From assembly GCA_041396245.1 (NCBI GenBank), contig JAWKYW010000006.1:101972-165971 (forward strand): DNA of 64,000 nucleotides. The letters are read 5' to 3'. The translations under genes were made by a program, and so were the position numbers. Shown here piece by piece: positions 1 to 8,711 of the stretch (positions are counted from its first letter, which is position 1; each line of letters begins with the position of its first letter). The notes beneath the pieces were generated by a model. The model was not told the origin of the DNA. It searched no databases and worked only from the letters and a program-made list of their open reading frames with translations. This stretch comes from Desulfobacillus sp041396245 (GTDB lineage: Bacteria > Pseudomonadota > Gammaproteobacteria > Burkholderiales > Rhodocyclaceae).

Positions 1-1725
1 CGCCTGCGCCTGTTCGGAGAGCCGCGCGGCGGCTTCCTGGGCGACGAGATGGTGCACCCGCGCTACCGCCTGGTCGCCGAGGGCGAGCCGCTGCCGCAGG
101 CGATGTCCCCGATCTACCCGACCACCGCCGGCCTTTCGCAATCGGCATTGAGAAAATGCATCGACTTCGCCCTGAAGGAGGCCGACCTCGGCGAGACCCT
201 GCCCGAGCCGTTGCGCGGGAAACTGCGGCTCGCTCCCTTCGCCGACAGCGTGCGCCTGCTGCACCACCCGACGCCCGCCGTCTCGCTGGCCGAACTCTCC
301 GACCGCGAACACCCGGCCTGGCAGCGCATCAAGTTCGACGAGCTGCTCGCCCAGCAGCTCTCGCTGCGCCGTGCGCATGAAGCCCGCCGCGCCAAGACCG
401 CGCCGTCCCTGCCGACGAAAGCCACGCTGACGAAGCAGTTGCTCGCCGCCTTGCCGTTCAAGCTCACCGCCGCGCAGCAGCGCGTCTGGGCAGAGATCGC
501 GCACGACCTCGGCCAGAAGCATCCGATGCAGCGCCTGCTGCAGGGCGACGTCGGCAGCGGCAAGACGGTGGTCGCCGCGCTGGCCATGCTGCAGGCCGTC
601 GAGAACGGTCACCAGGCGGCGCTGATGGCGCCGACCGAGATCCTCGCCGAACAGCACTGGCGAAAGCTGTCGCAGTGGCTCGCCCCGCTCGGGCTGGAGA
701 TCGCCTGGCTCTCCGGCAGCCTGAAGAAGAAGGACAAGGCGGCGATGGCCGAGGCGATTTCCTCAGGCCGCGCACTGCTTGCCATCGGCACCCACGCCCT
801 CATCGAGGAAGCGGTTGATTTCCGCCGCCTCGGCCTCGCCATCATCGACGAGCAGCACCGCTTCGGCGTGCGCCAGCGGCTGACTTTGCGCGAGAAGGGC
901 GCCAACCCGCACCAGCTCATGATGTCGGCGACGCCGATCCCGCGCACCCTGGCCATGAGCTACTACGCCGACCTCGACGTCTCCGTCATCGACGAGCTGC
1001 CGCCCGGCCGCCAGCCGGTGCTGACCAAGCTGGTGTCGGAAGCGCGCCGCGACGAAGTCATCGCCCGCATCCGCGCTGCCTGCGCGCAAGGGCGGCAGGC
1101 CTACTGGGTCTGCCCGCTCATCGAAGAATCGGAGAAGCTGCAATTGCAAACGGCGGTGGACACCTTCGAGCGCCTGCGCGCCGAGCTGCCGGAGCTGAAG
1201 GTCGGCCTGGTGCACGGCCGTCTGAAGGGCGAGGAGAAGGCGCGGGTGATGGGCGATTTCGCGGCAGGCAAGGTGCAACTGCTCGTCGCCACCACGGTGA
1301 TCGAAGTCGGCGTCGACGTCGCCAACGCCTCGCTCATGGTGATCGAACACGCCGAGCGCTTCGGCCTCTCGCAACTGCATCAATTGCGCGGACGGGTCGG
1401 CCGCGGCGCCGACGACTCGGTCTGCATCCTGCTCTACGCCCATCCGCTCGGCGAGACGGCGCGCGCACGGCTGAAGGTCATCTTCGAGAGCGCCGACGGC
1501 TTCGAGATCGCCCGCCAGGACCTGCATCTGCGCGGCCCCGGCGAATTCCTCGGCAGCCGCCAGAGCGGCGTGCCGCTGCTGCGCTACGCCGACCTCGAAG
1601 CCGACGCAGATCTGCTCGACGCGGCGCGCGAGACGGCAGAAACGCTGCTGAAGGATTATCCCGAGGCCGCCGACCGCCACGTCGAACGCTGGCTGGGCGG
1701 GCGGCGAGACCTGCTCAAGGTCTGA
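1..1725 (+). CDS. recG: ATP-dependent DNA helicase RecG, 3' part
   Basis: RecG is the superfamily 2 helicase that remodels stalled replication forks and branched DNA. The frame is open from base 1 and the 5' end lies outside the window; about 574 codons remain of the family's usual 680-700. The visible part starts in the wedge/OB region (EMVHPRYRLV). It then shows Walker A GDVGSGKT near base 545, the DEQHRFG box near 850, SATPIPRTLA near 925, the motif VI region RGRVGRG near 1390 and the RecG-specific tail with GEFLGSRQSG. An internal ATG at 49 is not the true start. Recognition is secure. Confidence 0.96.
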   Translation, partial: RLRLFGEPRGGFLGDEMVHPRYRLVAEGEPLPQAMSPIYPTTAGLSQSALRKCIDFALKEADLGETLPEPLRGKLRLAPFADSVRLLHHPTPAVSLAELSDREHPAWQRIKFDELLAQQLSLRRAHEARRAKTAPSLPTKATLTKQLLAALPFKLTAAQQRVWAEIAHDLGQKHPMQRLLQGDVGSGKTVVAALAMLQAVENGHQAALMAPTEILAEQHWRKLSQWLAPLGLEIAWLSGSLKKKDKAAMAEAISSGRALLAIGTHALIEEAVDFRRLGLAIIDEQHRFGVRQRLTLREKGANPHQLMMSATPIPRTLAMSYYADLDVSVIDELPPGRQPVLTKLVSEARRDEVIARIRAACAQGRQAYWVCPLIEESEKLQLQTAVDTFERLRAELPELKVGLVHGRLKGEEKARVMGDFAAGKVQLLVATTVIEVGVDVANASLMVIEHAERFGLSQLHQLRGRVGRGADDSVCILLYAHPLGETARARLKVIFESADGFEIARQDLHLRGPGEFLGSRQSGVPLLRYADLEADADLLDAARETAETLLKDYPEAADRHVERWLGGRRDLLKV

Positions 1726-1773
1726 GCGCCGTCTTGCAGGGACTGACTTTTCCCTGATCCGGACAGATCAGGC

Positions 1774-2973
1774 TTATGCTGCGTCGGTCTGCTCGGTTGG
1801 GCTGCTCATGAACAGCCTGACGTATTCGTCGAAAATGAACAGGCGATTGCGCTGGCCGCCCGTGAATTCACGCAGGATGCCGAGCTTGACGAAGTCATGG
1901 ACCAGCGCTGCAGCCGTGTTGGTCTGCGTTCCCAGCAATCGCGCTGCCGCCTTGATGCTGACGACCGGCGACTGGTAGAGCCGGCGCATCAAAGCCTGCG
2001 CGTTCGACTGGCGACGCATGTGGAACGTGGGCAGTTTTTCCCGCTCGATGCGCTCCTTCAACGACAGGATGTCTTTGAAGACCTGGATCGAGGCTGCCGC
2101 CGTCTCGCATACGCCGACTAGGAAGAAGTCCAGCCAGGGGGAAAGCCTGGATGTGGTGCGCACCGCCATCAGGTGGTCGTAGTACTCGCCCTTGTGGCGC
2201 TCGAAGAAGTCCGAGAGATACAGCGCGGGCTTTGCCAGCAAGCCAAAACTGACCAGGTAGAACACAATCATCAGCCGTCCCAGGCGGCCGTTGCCGTCGA
2301 GGAAGGGGTGGATGGTCTCGAACTGATAGTGAAGGAGCGCGATCCGGACCAGATGCGGAACATGGATCTGGTCGTCGTGCATGAAGCGTTCGAGGTCGCT
2401 CATCAGTTCCTGCACGTGTTCATGGTGCGGCGGGATGAACGTGGCGTGCTTCAGGCTGACGCCGATCCAGTTCTGACTGGTACGGAATTCTCCCGGCTGC
2501 TTGTGCCTGCCGCGCACGCCGTCGAGCAGGATGGCGTGCGTCTCCCGCAGCAGCCGGTTCGATAGCGGCAGGGTGCCAAGTTTCTCGATGGCGAAGTTGA
2601 TCGCCCGGATGTAGTTCTGCACCTCGTGCCAGTCATCGCGCTTCTCGGGATCGATGTCCTGGACGTCGACCAGCGCCTCCTCGATATTCGTCTGCGTGCC
2701 TTCGATCCGGCTGGAGGTTGTGGCCTCCTTGGCGACGTGCATGCGGATGAAGAAATCCACGTTCGGGATGAGCTGGGAATAGGCATTCAGCTCGCCGAGC
2801 AGCCGGTTGGCTTCTTCGAGCAAGGTCAGAATCCTGGGCTCGGTCAACACCCATTCCCGGTTGATCGGGTTCGGCAGGAAGCATCTGTATTGGTACTGTT
2901 GCTCTTCGCTACCTGCCAGGAATTCGGAGATGTTCATACCCTTATGAGTCGCCGGTGCAAGTTGATATTGCAT
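1774..2973 (-). CDS. Fic family protein (AMPylase-type) with C-terminal winged helix
   Basis: This 399-residue Fic protein would transfer AMP or a related group from a nucleotide onto a target side chain. The catalytic loop HPFLDGNGRLGR matches the canonical HPFx(D/E)GNGRxxR, so it should be active. An N-terminal segment reading SSRIEG fits the inhibitory-helix motif (S/T)xxx(E/N)G of self-inhibited Fic proteins. The last 100 or so residues look like a winged helix (SIKAAARLLGTQTNTAAALVHDFV), typical of the large Fic/DUF4172-like group. The start could be the ATG at 2973 or a second Met 12 codons in. It is the first gene of a minus-strand accessory group and has repeated elements directly upstream. 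Targets are unknown. Confidence 0.88.
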   Translation of the reverse strand: MQYQLAPATHKGMNISEFLAGSEEQQYQYRCFLPNPINREWVLTEPRILTLLEEANRLLGELNAYSQLIPNVDFFIRMHVAKEATTSSRIEGTQTNIEEALVDVQDIDPEKRDDWHEVQNYIRAINFAIEKLGTLPLSNRLLRETHAILLDGVRGRHKQPGEFRTSQNWIGVSLKHATFIPPHHEHVQELMSDLERFMHDDQIHVPHLVRIALLHYQFETIHPFLDGNGRLGRLMIVFYLVSFGLLAKPALYLSDFFERHKGEYYDHLMAVRTTSRLSPWLDFFLVGVCETAAASIQVFKDILSLKERIEREKLPTFHMRRQSNAQALMRRLYQSPVVSIKAAARLLGTQTNTAAALVHDFVKLGILREFTGGQRNRLFIFDEYVRLFMSSPTEQTDAA

Positions 2974-3031
2974 CTGACGCTATGTCAAATACACCAGGCC
3001 TATTTGACACAAGGCTGACGGTATGTCAAAT
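2974..3031 (-). promoter_or_regulatory. Repeated operator/promoter elements upstream of fic
   Basis: On the minus strand two nearly identical 17-bp direct repeats, ATTTGACATA(C/G)CGTCAG, occupy 3031-3015 and 2990-2974. They are 41 bp apart with one mismatch, and the second ends against the fic start codon. An inverted copy of the core (TATTTGACA on the plus strand, 3001-3009) lies between them. Each contains a TTGACA box. The layout fits an operator array, possibly autoregulated through the winged helix of the Fic protein; that role is inference. Confidence 0.5.
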
Positions 3032-3161
3032 CGGCCAGCCTTAGGGAGTCTGTCTGGCCAAGCGAGAATTGTTGCAACTTATTGCCAAATAAAGATAAAT
3101 ATCGAATTAACTTGTCTGGAGAGAAAATTCAGAACACTTGGGCACTCGATACCCGGAAGGG

Positions 3162-3893
3162 TCACGCCGGCATGGCATCCCATACCCGGCCTTTGTAGGT
3201 GCGGCCGTTGGTTTTCTTCGAGCGCTTCTGCCCGTCCGGCCCCCAGGTGCCCCACTGCTTGAAGAAAAACGGCACGCGGTACCTGTCGCATTGGCGTTTG
3301 ACGCCATCCACCCATTGCCGCTGCATCGGCCGGGCCTTGCTGCCGGATTCACCGCCGACGATCACCCAATGAATGTCGCTGAAATCCGGCTTGCCGAGGT
3401 CTTCGAGGAGCGGCTCGATGGACAGGAAGCGCACCATCACATCGATGCCCCGGAGCAGTTCGATGCGCGGCAAACCGTGCTTCCTGTCCTCGACCGACAC
3501 ACCCAGCCAGACGTTTGGCGGGATCGTCTTTCCCCGGCAGTAGTCGGCCATGCGCTCGGCGCGCTTGGTCAGCACCTGGAAGGTGTGCTGGCGCGCACGC
3601 CGCATCACGTCGATCACCTGGTCGATGTAGACGAACGGCACGTCCTCATGAAACAGGCCCGACATGGAGTTTACGAAATAGATCGTGGGCTTGCGGCGTT
3701 CCAGCGGCTCGGCGAGCCGCTCCGGCATCAGCGACAGGCCAAAGCCGTTTTCATAACCGCGCATGCCCATCGCCTGCAGGCGCAGGGCCATTTTTTCCGC
3801 GTAGCAGTGCTTGCAGCCCGGCGATATCTTCGTGCAGCCGACCGTCGGGTTCCAGGTCTGCTCCGTCCACTCGATCTTGCTAGGCGTGCCCAT
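3162..3893 (-). CDS. DUF5131 family protein (phage Gp37/Gp68-like, radical-SAM-like Cys motif)
   Basis: This 243-residue protein starts at the ATG at 3893 (MGTPSKIEWTEQTWNP), which matches how the family begins; a longer upstream frame gives low-complexity sequence and is rejected. The N-terminal motif GCTKISPGCKHCYAE has the CxxxxxxCxxC spacing typical of DUF5131/Gp37 proteins and resembles an iron-sulfur radical SAM site. Conserved blocks LTKRAERM, NVWLGVSVE, RFLSIEPLL and IVGGESG support the assignment. Family members often sit beside a three-Cys-motif partner (TcmP); none is visible here. Biochemical activity is not established for the family. Confidence 0.85.
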   Translation of the reverse strand: MGTPSKIEWTEQTWNPTVGCTKISPGCKHCYAEKMALRLQAMGMRGYENGFGLSLMPERLAEPLERRKPTIYFVNSMSGLFHEDVPFVYIDQVIDVMRRARQHTFQVLTKRAERMADYCRGKTIPPNVWLGVSVEDRKHGLPRIELLRGIDVMVRFLSIEPLLEDLGKPDFSDIHWVIVGGESGSKARPMQRQWVDGVKRQCDRYRVPFFFKQWGTWGPDGQKRSKKTNGRTYKGRVWDAMPA

Positions 3894-3955
3894 GGCTGTC
3901 ACTTTCAAAACGACACGTTGAGCGCCTGCTTTACGGGGGAGAAACTGCTGAAAGC

Positions 3956-4777
3956 CTAACCGCGCGCGAAGGTGAGAATGCGCGTTTCGTCCTTCGCCGG
4001 CACGAGGATGGCCCCTGCTTCCTGCAGTTCGCGGCGCGCCTCGTTGTAGGCATCGAGCCGGCCGCCGTCCCCTTCCGGTTCGGTGATGGCCAGCAGCAGC
4101 GCATCGGGCAGCGCCCGAACGCGTTCCAGATGGCGCAGGCGGCCCACCCACTGGCTGCCATGGTCGAGAATCCGAATCGGGTCGTCGTGGGCGAGGTGCA
4201 TCGGCTTGATGACGCGACGGGCCCTGCCGGTTTCGTCCAGTTCGGCAAAAGGCACCCCGAAACGCACTTCACCCGTACCGAGCTTTGCCGGGCGGAACCG
4301 CTGCCCCAGACCTTCCCGGCGCAACACGCCGCGCACCGCTCGCTCGATCAGGGCTTCGTGATATTCGTGCGTGGCGAAGGCATGCTCGACATAATGATCG
4401 AAGAGCGCCGCCAGCTTGGCTTCCGGCGCATCCGTCACGATGGCGCGAATCGAAGAGAAGCGGAACAGGGCTTCGCGTGGGCGCACCAGATCCTCGAATA
4501 CTGCCGCCGCCTTAGTCTGGCCACGGCTGTCGCCGAGCATATCCATGGCGAGTGCCCGGGTACGCTGGAGTTCTTCGCCGAAATCGCGGATGCCTTCCGA
4601 GAACACGCGCCGCTCCAGCGGCTCGAAGAAAGCGCCGATACGCCGCCACTTGCTGTTCAGGCGGAAATCGAAATAACGCTTGCCGGGGGCGAACAGCACC
4701 ACGCCGACGTTGGCGAACTCCTCCGTTTCCGCATAGGGCAGAAAGCGAACAATCGAATATCGGGCTATCTGATTCAT
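3956..4777 (-). CDS. DUF3037 domain protein, partner of HipA-like kinase
   Basis: This 273-residue protein of the DUF3037 family begins MNQIARYSIVRFLPY at 4777. That start overlaps the stop of the HipA-like gene by 4 bp (ATGA), giving translational coupling. DUF3037 proteins are repeatedly found next to a small HipA-family kinase, and the pair is usually left without a function. The sequence shows the conserved N-terminal block ETEEFANVGVVLFAP and no signal peptide or membrane segment. A role as antitoxin or substrate of the kinase is a guess from pairing alone. Confidence 0.8.
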   Translation of the reverse strand: MNQIARYSIVRFLPYAETEEFANVGVVLFAPGKRYFDFRLNSKWRRIGAFFEPLERRVFSEGIRDFGEELQRTRALAMDMLGDSRGQTKAAAVFEDLVRPREALFRFSSIRAIVTDAPEAKLAALFDHYVEHAFATHEYHEALIERAVRGVLRREGLGQRFRPAKLGTGEVRFGVPFAELDETGRARRVIKPMHLAHDDPIRILDHGSQWVGRLRHLERVRALPDALLLAITEPEGDGGRLDAYNEARRELQEAGAILVPAKDETRILTFARG

Positions 4778-5523
4778 GCCTTGTCCCCCCGGACAAGCGC
4801 GGCGCGTGCTGCCAGCCGCTCCTTGATGGACTCCAAGTCTACCTGAACTGGCAGGGTTTGCTCCATATCCACCCAATGCCAGGCCGGGGGCAGGCTCGAT
4901 GCAGCCTGGTCGAATTCAGCCAGGGCCGACGCCAGGGTGGCCGACAATTCCGCACGGCATACCAAGTCGCCGAAAACCGCCTCGGCATCATCCCGGAATA
5001 CATGGGTTTCGAAAAAGGTCTTTTCGTCGAATCCGGCCTCGAAGGCGAGATTGTGGTCGATCACCAGCAGACGGCTCTCCGCCGCCCGCCAGAGCAGGTT
5101 GGGGTTGCCGCCGTGGGGGGACAGCGAACGGTCGCCGTTTTCGACCCACCAGTCGAACGCCAGCACGCGCTGTCGCTCCGCCTGACCGATACGCTTCAAC
5201 TGTGTGATGGCGAATTCCTGCACATCGGACTCCCGGCGCGAGCCGAACACGAGGCCGGCCCCGAGTGCGTCGGCCTCGGGGCCGAAGACCTCCACCAGTT
5301 CCGGCGGGACGTCGAGGAGAGTGAATTCTGGGATGGCCAGCCCAAAGCTGCGCGCAAGATGGCCGCACAGCCATTCGGCGATGAGGCCGGACCGTGTCGC
5401 CTCGCGGCCCTTGGCGACGTACAGCGCCTCGTCTTCGGCGCGGACGAGGAAGGGCCGCGTCATTCCCTGATCGAGACGGCGGATGATTTCCGTGACGCAG
5501 AGCGGGGCGGCGGTCATGGGCAA
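4774..5523 (-). CDS. HipA-family kinase-like protein
   Basis: A 249-residue protein that matches the short HipA-family kinase group, lacking the N-terminal subdomain of classical HipA (about 440 residues). Kinase-like signatures are visible: VENGDRS followed by GGNPNLLW for the catalytic loop, and VIDHNLAF for the metal-binding segment. The conserved AKG near residue 40 could be the nucleotide-binding lysine region. It is the first gene of a coupled pair with the DUF3037 gene, and no HipB-type repressor is adjacent. Whether it phosphorylates a translation factor as HipA does is unknown. Confidence 0.78.
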   Translation of the reverse strand: MPMTAAPLCVTEIIRRLDQGMTRPFLVRAEDEALYVAKGREATRSGLIAEWLCGHLARSFGLAIPEFTLLDVPPELVEVFGPEADALGAGLVFGSRRESDVQEFAITQLKRIGQAERQRVLAFDWWVENGDRSLSPHGGNPNLLWRAAESRLLVIDHNLAFEAGFDEKTFFETHVFRDDAEAVFGDLVCRAELSATLASALAEFDQAASSLPPAWHWVDMEQTLPVQVDLESIKERLAARAALVRGDKA

Positions 5524-5718
5524 GGTTCTCTTCTACAGCTCGCTGTTGAACGCGCGGTCGAGGATGGCAAGGTGCGGGGTGCCGAGCTTGGTGGCGTACT
5601 CTATGACGAGCGATTCTAGCACCGGCACGGAGCGGGGCAGGGAAAGTCAGTCTTCACAGCACGGCAGGCGGGGGCGGTATGTGATTCACGTTTGCCGCCG
5701 CAGTGTAAAATCCGCCCC

Positions 5719-6612
5719 ATGTCCGAACTCACCCTGCGCCAGCGTCTTAACGCCTACGAACGGCTGATGCGGCTCGACAAGCCGATCGGCACGCTGCTTC
5801 TGCTGTGGCCGACGATGTGGGCGGTGTGGATCGCGGCGGAGGGGGCGCCGAGCCTGTTCATCGTCTGGATCTTCGCCCTGGGCACGCTGCTGATGCGCTC
5901 GGCCGGGGTGGTGATGAACGACTACGCCGACCGCCACTTCGATCCGCACGTCGAGCGCACCAGGAACCGGCCGCTGGCCTCAGGCCTCATCAAGGAGCGC
6001 GAGGCGCTGTGGCTGGCCGCCGCGCTGACGCTGTGCGCCTTCCTGCTCATCCTGCCGCTGCACCGGCTGGTGTGGGCGCTGTCGGTGGTGGCGCTCTTTC
6101 TGGCGGCGAGCTATCCGCTCACCAAGCGCTTCCTCGCCGTGCCGCAGGCGTATCTTGGGATTGCCTTCGGCTTCGGCATCCCGATGGCCTTCGCGGCGCA
6201 GCTTTATACCGTGCCGCCGCTGGCCTGGGTAATGCTGCTGGCGAACATCTTCTGGGCCATCGGCTACGACACCTGCTACGCCATGGTGGACCGCGAGGAC
6301 GACCTGAAAATCGGCATCAGGACTTCCGCCATCACCTTCGGCCGCCATGACGTGGCGGCGGTGATGGGCAGCTACGCTGTGACGCTGGCGATCCTCGCCT
6401 GGGTCGGCGCGCAGGCGGGGCGCGGAATTTATTTCTACGCCGGACTGGCGGTGGCGGGCGGCATGATGCTGCGCCACTGGTTCTGGATCCGCGGCCGCGA
6501 GCGCATGGCCTGCTTCCGCGCCTTCATGGACAACAACTGGGTCGGCGCGGCGATCTTCGCCGGCCTCTTCGCCGACTACGTGCTGCGCTCGGGCCGCTGG
6601 CCGACCCTCTGA
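5719..6612 (+). CDS. ubiA: 4-hydroxybenzoate octaprenyltransferase
   Basis: UbiA is an integral membrane prenyltransferase that attaches the polyprenyl tail to 4-hydroxybenzoate in ubiquinone synthesis. The protein is 297 residues from the ATG at 5719, the usual length. Both Asp-rich motifs that bind Mg-diphosphate are present: NDYADRHFD near residue 75 and YDTCYAMVDREDD near residue 190. LDKPIGTLLLLWPTMW at the N-terminus is typical. An in-frame start 27 bp upstream adds residues atypical of the family. It pairs functionally with ubiD at 31.7 kb. Confidence 0.95.
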   Translation: MSELTLRQRLNAYERLMRLDKPIGTLLLLWPTMWAVWIAAEGAPSLFIVWIFALGTLLMRSAGVVMNDYADRHFDPHVERTRNRPLASGLIKEREALWLAAALTLCAFLLILPLHRLVWALSVVALFLAASYPLTKRFLAVPQAYLGIAFGFGIPMAFAAQLYTVPPLAWVMLLANIFWAIGYDTCYAMVDREDDLKIGIRTSAITFGRHDVAAVMGSYAVTLAILAWVGAQAGRGIYFYAGLAVAGGMMLRHWFWIRGRERMACFRAFMDNNWVGAAIFAGLFADYVLRSGRWPTL

Positions 6613-6619
6613 GCGGCGT

Positions 6620-7165
6620 TCAGCGGCGGCCGCCGCCGACCGGCGCCAGGCCCTTGCAGTCCGGCCCGAGATACGTCATCTGCGATTCGGTCTGCATGGT
6701 GTGGCGGCCGGAAGCGTCCATCGTCGTCATGTCCATGCGGCTGCGGACGGTATTGCCGGAGAAGGTGCTCTCGCCCTTGCCGGTGGTGCGGCGTCCGTTC
6801 GACGTGCAGTCGATCTCGTAGCGCATGGTGCTGCCGCTGCGGCTGATTTTGGACGGCTGGCAGCGCCCTTCCGGGTCGACCACCGGCGCGTCGCGCCTGG
6901 CCATCTCCTCGCTGATGCACATGCGCGTGGCGCCGCCCGGCCCCATGCCGATGCCCTGGCGGCCCATCATGGCCTCCATCTGCTTGCGCTGCTCCGGCGG
7001 CAGGCCGGCCATCTGCTGCTGCATCTGCCGCATCTGGGCCTGCATGTCCTGGCCGTCGACGACCTGCCTGATCGTCTTGACCTCCCACAGGCCGGCCTTC
7101 ATGTCGCCGGCCAGCGCGGAGGCGGAAAACAGGGCAAGGCCGAGGGAAATGATCGTCTTTTTCAT
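6620..7165 (-). CDS. DUF3617 periplasmic protein
   Basis: This 181-residue exported protein of the DUF3617 family starts at 7165 after a good ribosome-binding site (AAGGAGA, 7 bases upstream). The signal peptide MKKTIISLGLALFSASALA is clear. The mature part shows the family pattern GLWEVKT near its start, a Met/Gln-rich stretch, then CISEEMARR, GRCQPSK, YEIDCTSN and GPDCKGL, probably two disulfides. Function is unknown. It converges on ubiA with an 8-bp gap. Confidence 0.82.
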   Translation of the reverse strand: MKKTIISLGLALFSASALAGDMKAGLWEVKTIRQVVDGQDMQAQMRQMQQQMAGLPPEQRKQMEAMMGRQGIGMGPGGATRMCISEEMARRDAPVVDPEGRCQPSKISRSGSTMRYEIDCTSNGRRTTGKGESTFSGNTVRSRMDMTTMDASGRHTMQTESQMTYLGPDCKGLAPVGGGRR

Positions 7166-7313
7166 CGGGGTCTCCTTTGTCGTTATAAGAAGAAGCCGGC
7201 CGGTCATGGCGACGGCATCGGGGGCATTGTGCCAGAAGGCGGGCCCGGTTTCCTCCCCCGGTCCGGTCCGGGCACTCGGCTACGGCTGCGAAGAGTGATA
7301 AATTGAGAACACG

Positions 7314-7360
7314 TCCTAGGGAAACTACCTATCCGCCCGGCGGTTGTCCCTGATTGAACC
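7314..7360 (+). promoter_or_regulatory. Bipartite regulatory box A, upstream of the sensor kinase gene
   Basis: The sequence reads CCTAGGGAAACTACCTAT followed by GGTTGTCCCTGATTGAAC, with TACCTA at 7326 and GGTTGT at 7342 (16 bp apart). The same two blocks with the same spacing occur at 21888/21904 on the plus strand and 12761/12745 on the minus strand. TACCTA resembles heptamers bound by LuxR/NarL-type regulators. Autoregulation by the downstream response regulator is inferred. Confidence 0.6.
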
Positions 7361-7412
7361 GGTCGGGCGGGCTGTTAAGGTTGCAAGGCAAAATGGGAGC
7401 GGTGTCGGCGAA

Positions 7413-8711
7413 ATGATGACGGGAAGCGATGCGATGTTGCTGGGAGGGGTGATCCTGGGAGGGGCACTGGTCCTGGCGCTGATCGCCATGCTGGTGATGC
7501 TGCTGCGCCTGCGCGAGGCCGAGCAGCGGGTCTGCGACATGGAGACCGAGCACCAGGACATCCAGGACCAGTTGCGCGAGAACGAAAACCGGCTGCGCGC
7601 GATCATCGAATCCGAGCCCGAATGCGTCAAGCTGCAGGCCGCCGACGGCACCGTGCTGGAGATCAATCCGGCCGGACTCCGGCTGGTGGATGCCGAGCGG
7701 CCGGAGGACATCATCGGCAAGAAGATCTATGGCGTCGTCGCGCAGGAATACAAGGAAATCTACCGGGAAAACATGCGCCGCGTCTTCGAGGGCGAGGCGG
7801 TGGTGTACGAATTCAAGTCGATCACCCTCAAGGGCCGCACGGCCTGGATGGAAACGCATGCCGTGCCCCTGCGCGATGCCCGCGGTGCGGTGTATGCCCT
7901 GCTCGGCATCACGCGCGACATCACCGAGCACAAGTGGGCCGAGGAGCAGGGGCGGCGCCACCAGACCGAGCTGGCGCGGGTGGCGCGGCTGTCGACCATG
8001 GGCGAGATGGCCACCGGCCTGGCCCACGAGCTCAACCAGCCGCTCTCGGCCATCGCCAACTTCGCCCGCGGCTGCCTGCGCCGGCTGCGCAGCGGCGACA
8101 TGGCGCCGACCGAGCTGATCGAGCCGCTGGAGGAGGTCTGCGAGCAGGCCGAACGCGCCGGCGAGATCATGCGCCACGTGCGTGACTTCGTCCGCAAGAG
8201 CGAGCCGAGGATGACCGCCGTCGACATCAACCAGATCGTGCGCGGGGTGGCCAAGTTCACCGAGCTGGAGGCGCGCCAGCACGAGACGGTCGTGACGCTG
8301 CAGCTGGCGCCGCCGCAGCCCCGGGTGTGGGCCGATTCCATCATGGTCGAGCAGGTGATCTGCAACCTGGTGCGCAACGCCATGGAGGCGATGGCCGAGT
8401 CGCGTTCGTCGCGCCGCGAGGTCCTCATCCGCACCGTGCCGCAGGGCGAGGATTTGGTCGAGGTCGAGGTCATCGACACCGGGCCCGGCATCGACGGCGC
8501 GGTCATCGACCAGGTCTTCGACCAGTTCTACACCACCAAGCCCGACGGCGTCGGCATGGGCCTGTCGATCAGCCGCTCGATCGTCGAGTCGCACGGCGGC
8601 AGCATCCGCGCGGAGTCGCGGGTGGGCGGCGGCGCCACCTTCCGCTTCACCCTGCGGGCCATTCCGGTCAGGCAGCGCAGCGATGAGCGACGCTACAGTC
8701 TTCATAGTTGA
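7413..8711 (+). CDS. PAS-domain sensor histidine kinase (FixL-like)
   Basis: Sensor kinase of about 432 residues from the ATG at 7413; a second ATG directly follows, and a TTG at 7344 is less likely because it lies inside regulatory box A. Order: one membrane helix (residues about 8-30), a coiled linker, a PAS/PAC domain (NRLRAIIESEPECVKL to LLGITRDITEHK), the H box GLAHELNQPLSA with the phospho-accepting His near residue 205, then N box (NLVRNAMEAM), G1 (DTGPGI) and G2 (GVGMGLSISRSI). This is the FixL/DctB-like HisKA subclass. The PAS lacks anything that clearly marks heme binding, so the signal is unknown. The end overlaps the regulator gene by 29 bp. Confidence 0.9.
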   Translation: MMTGSDAMLLGGVILGGALVLALIAMLVMLLRLREAEQRVCDMETEHQDIQDQLRENENRLRAIIESEPECVKLQAADGTVLEINPAGLRLVDAERPEDIIGKKIYGVVAQEYKEIYRENMRRVFEGEAVVYEFKSITLKGRTAWMETHAVPLRDARGAVYALLGITRDITEHKWAEEQGRRHQTELARVARLSTMGEMATGLAHELNQPLSAIANFARGCLRRLRSGDMAPTELIEPLEEVCEQAERAGEIMRHVRDFVRKSEPRMTAVDINQIVRGVAKFTELEARQHETVVTLQLAPPQPRVWADSIMVEQVICNLVRNAMEAMAESRSSRREVLIRTVPQGEDLVEVEVIDTGPGIDGAVIDQVFDQFYTTKPDGVGMGLSISRSIVESHGGSIRAESRVGGGATFRFTLRAIPVRQRSDERRYSLHS

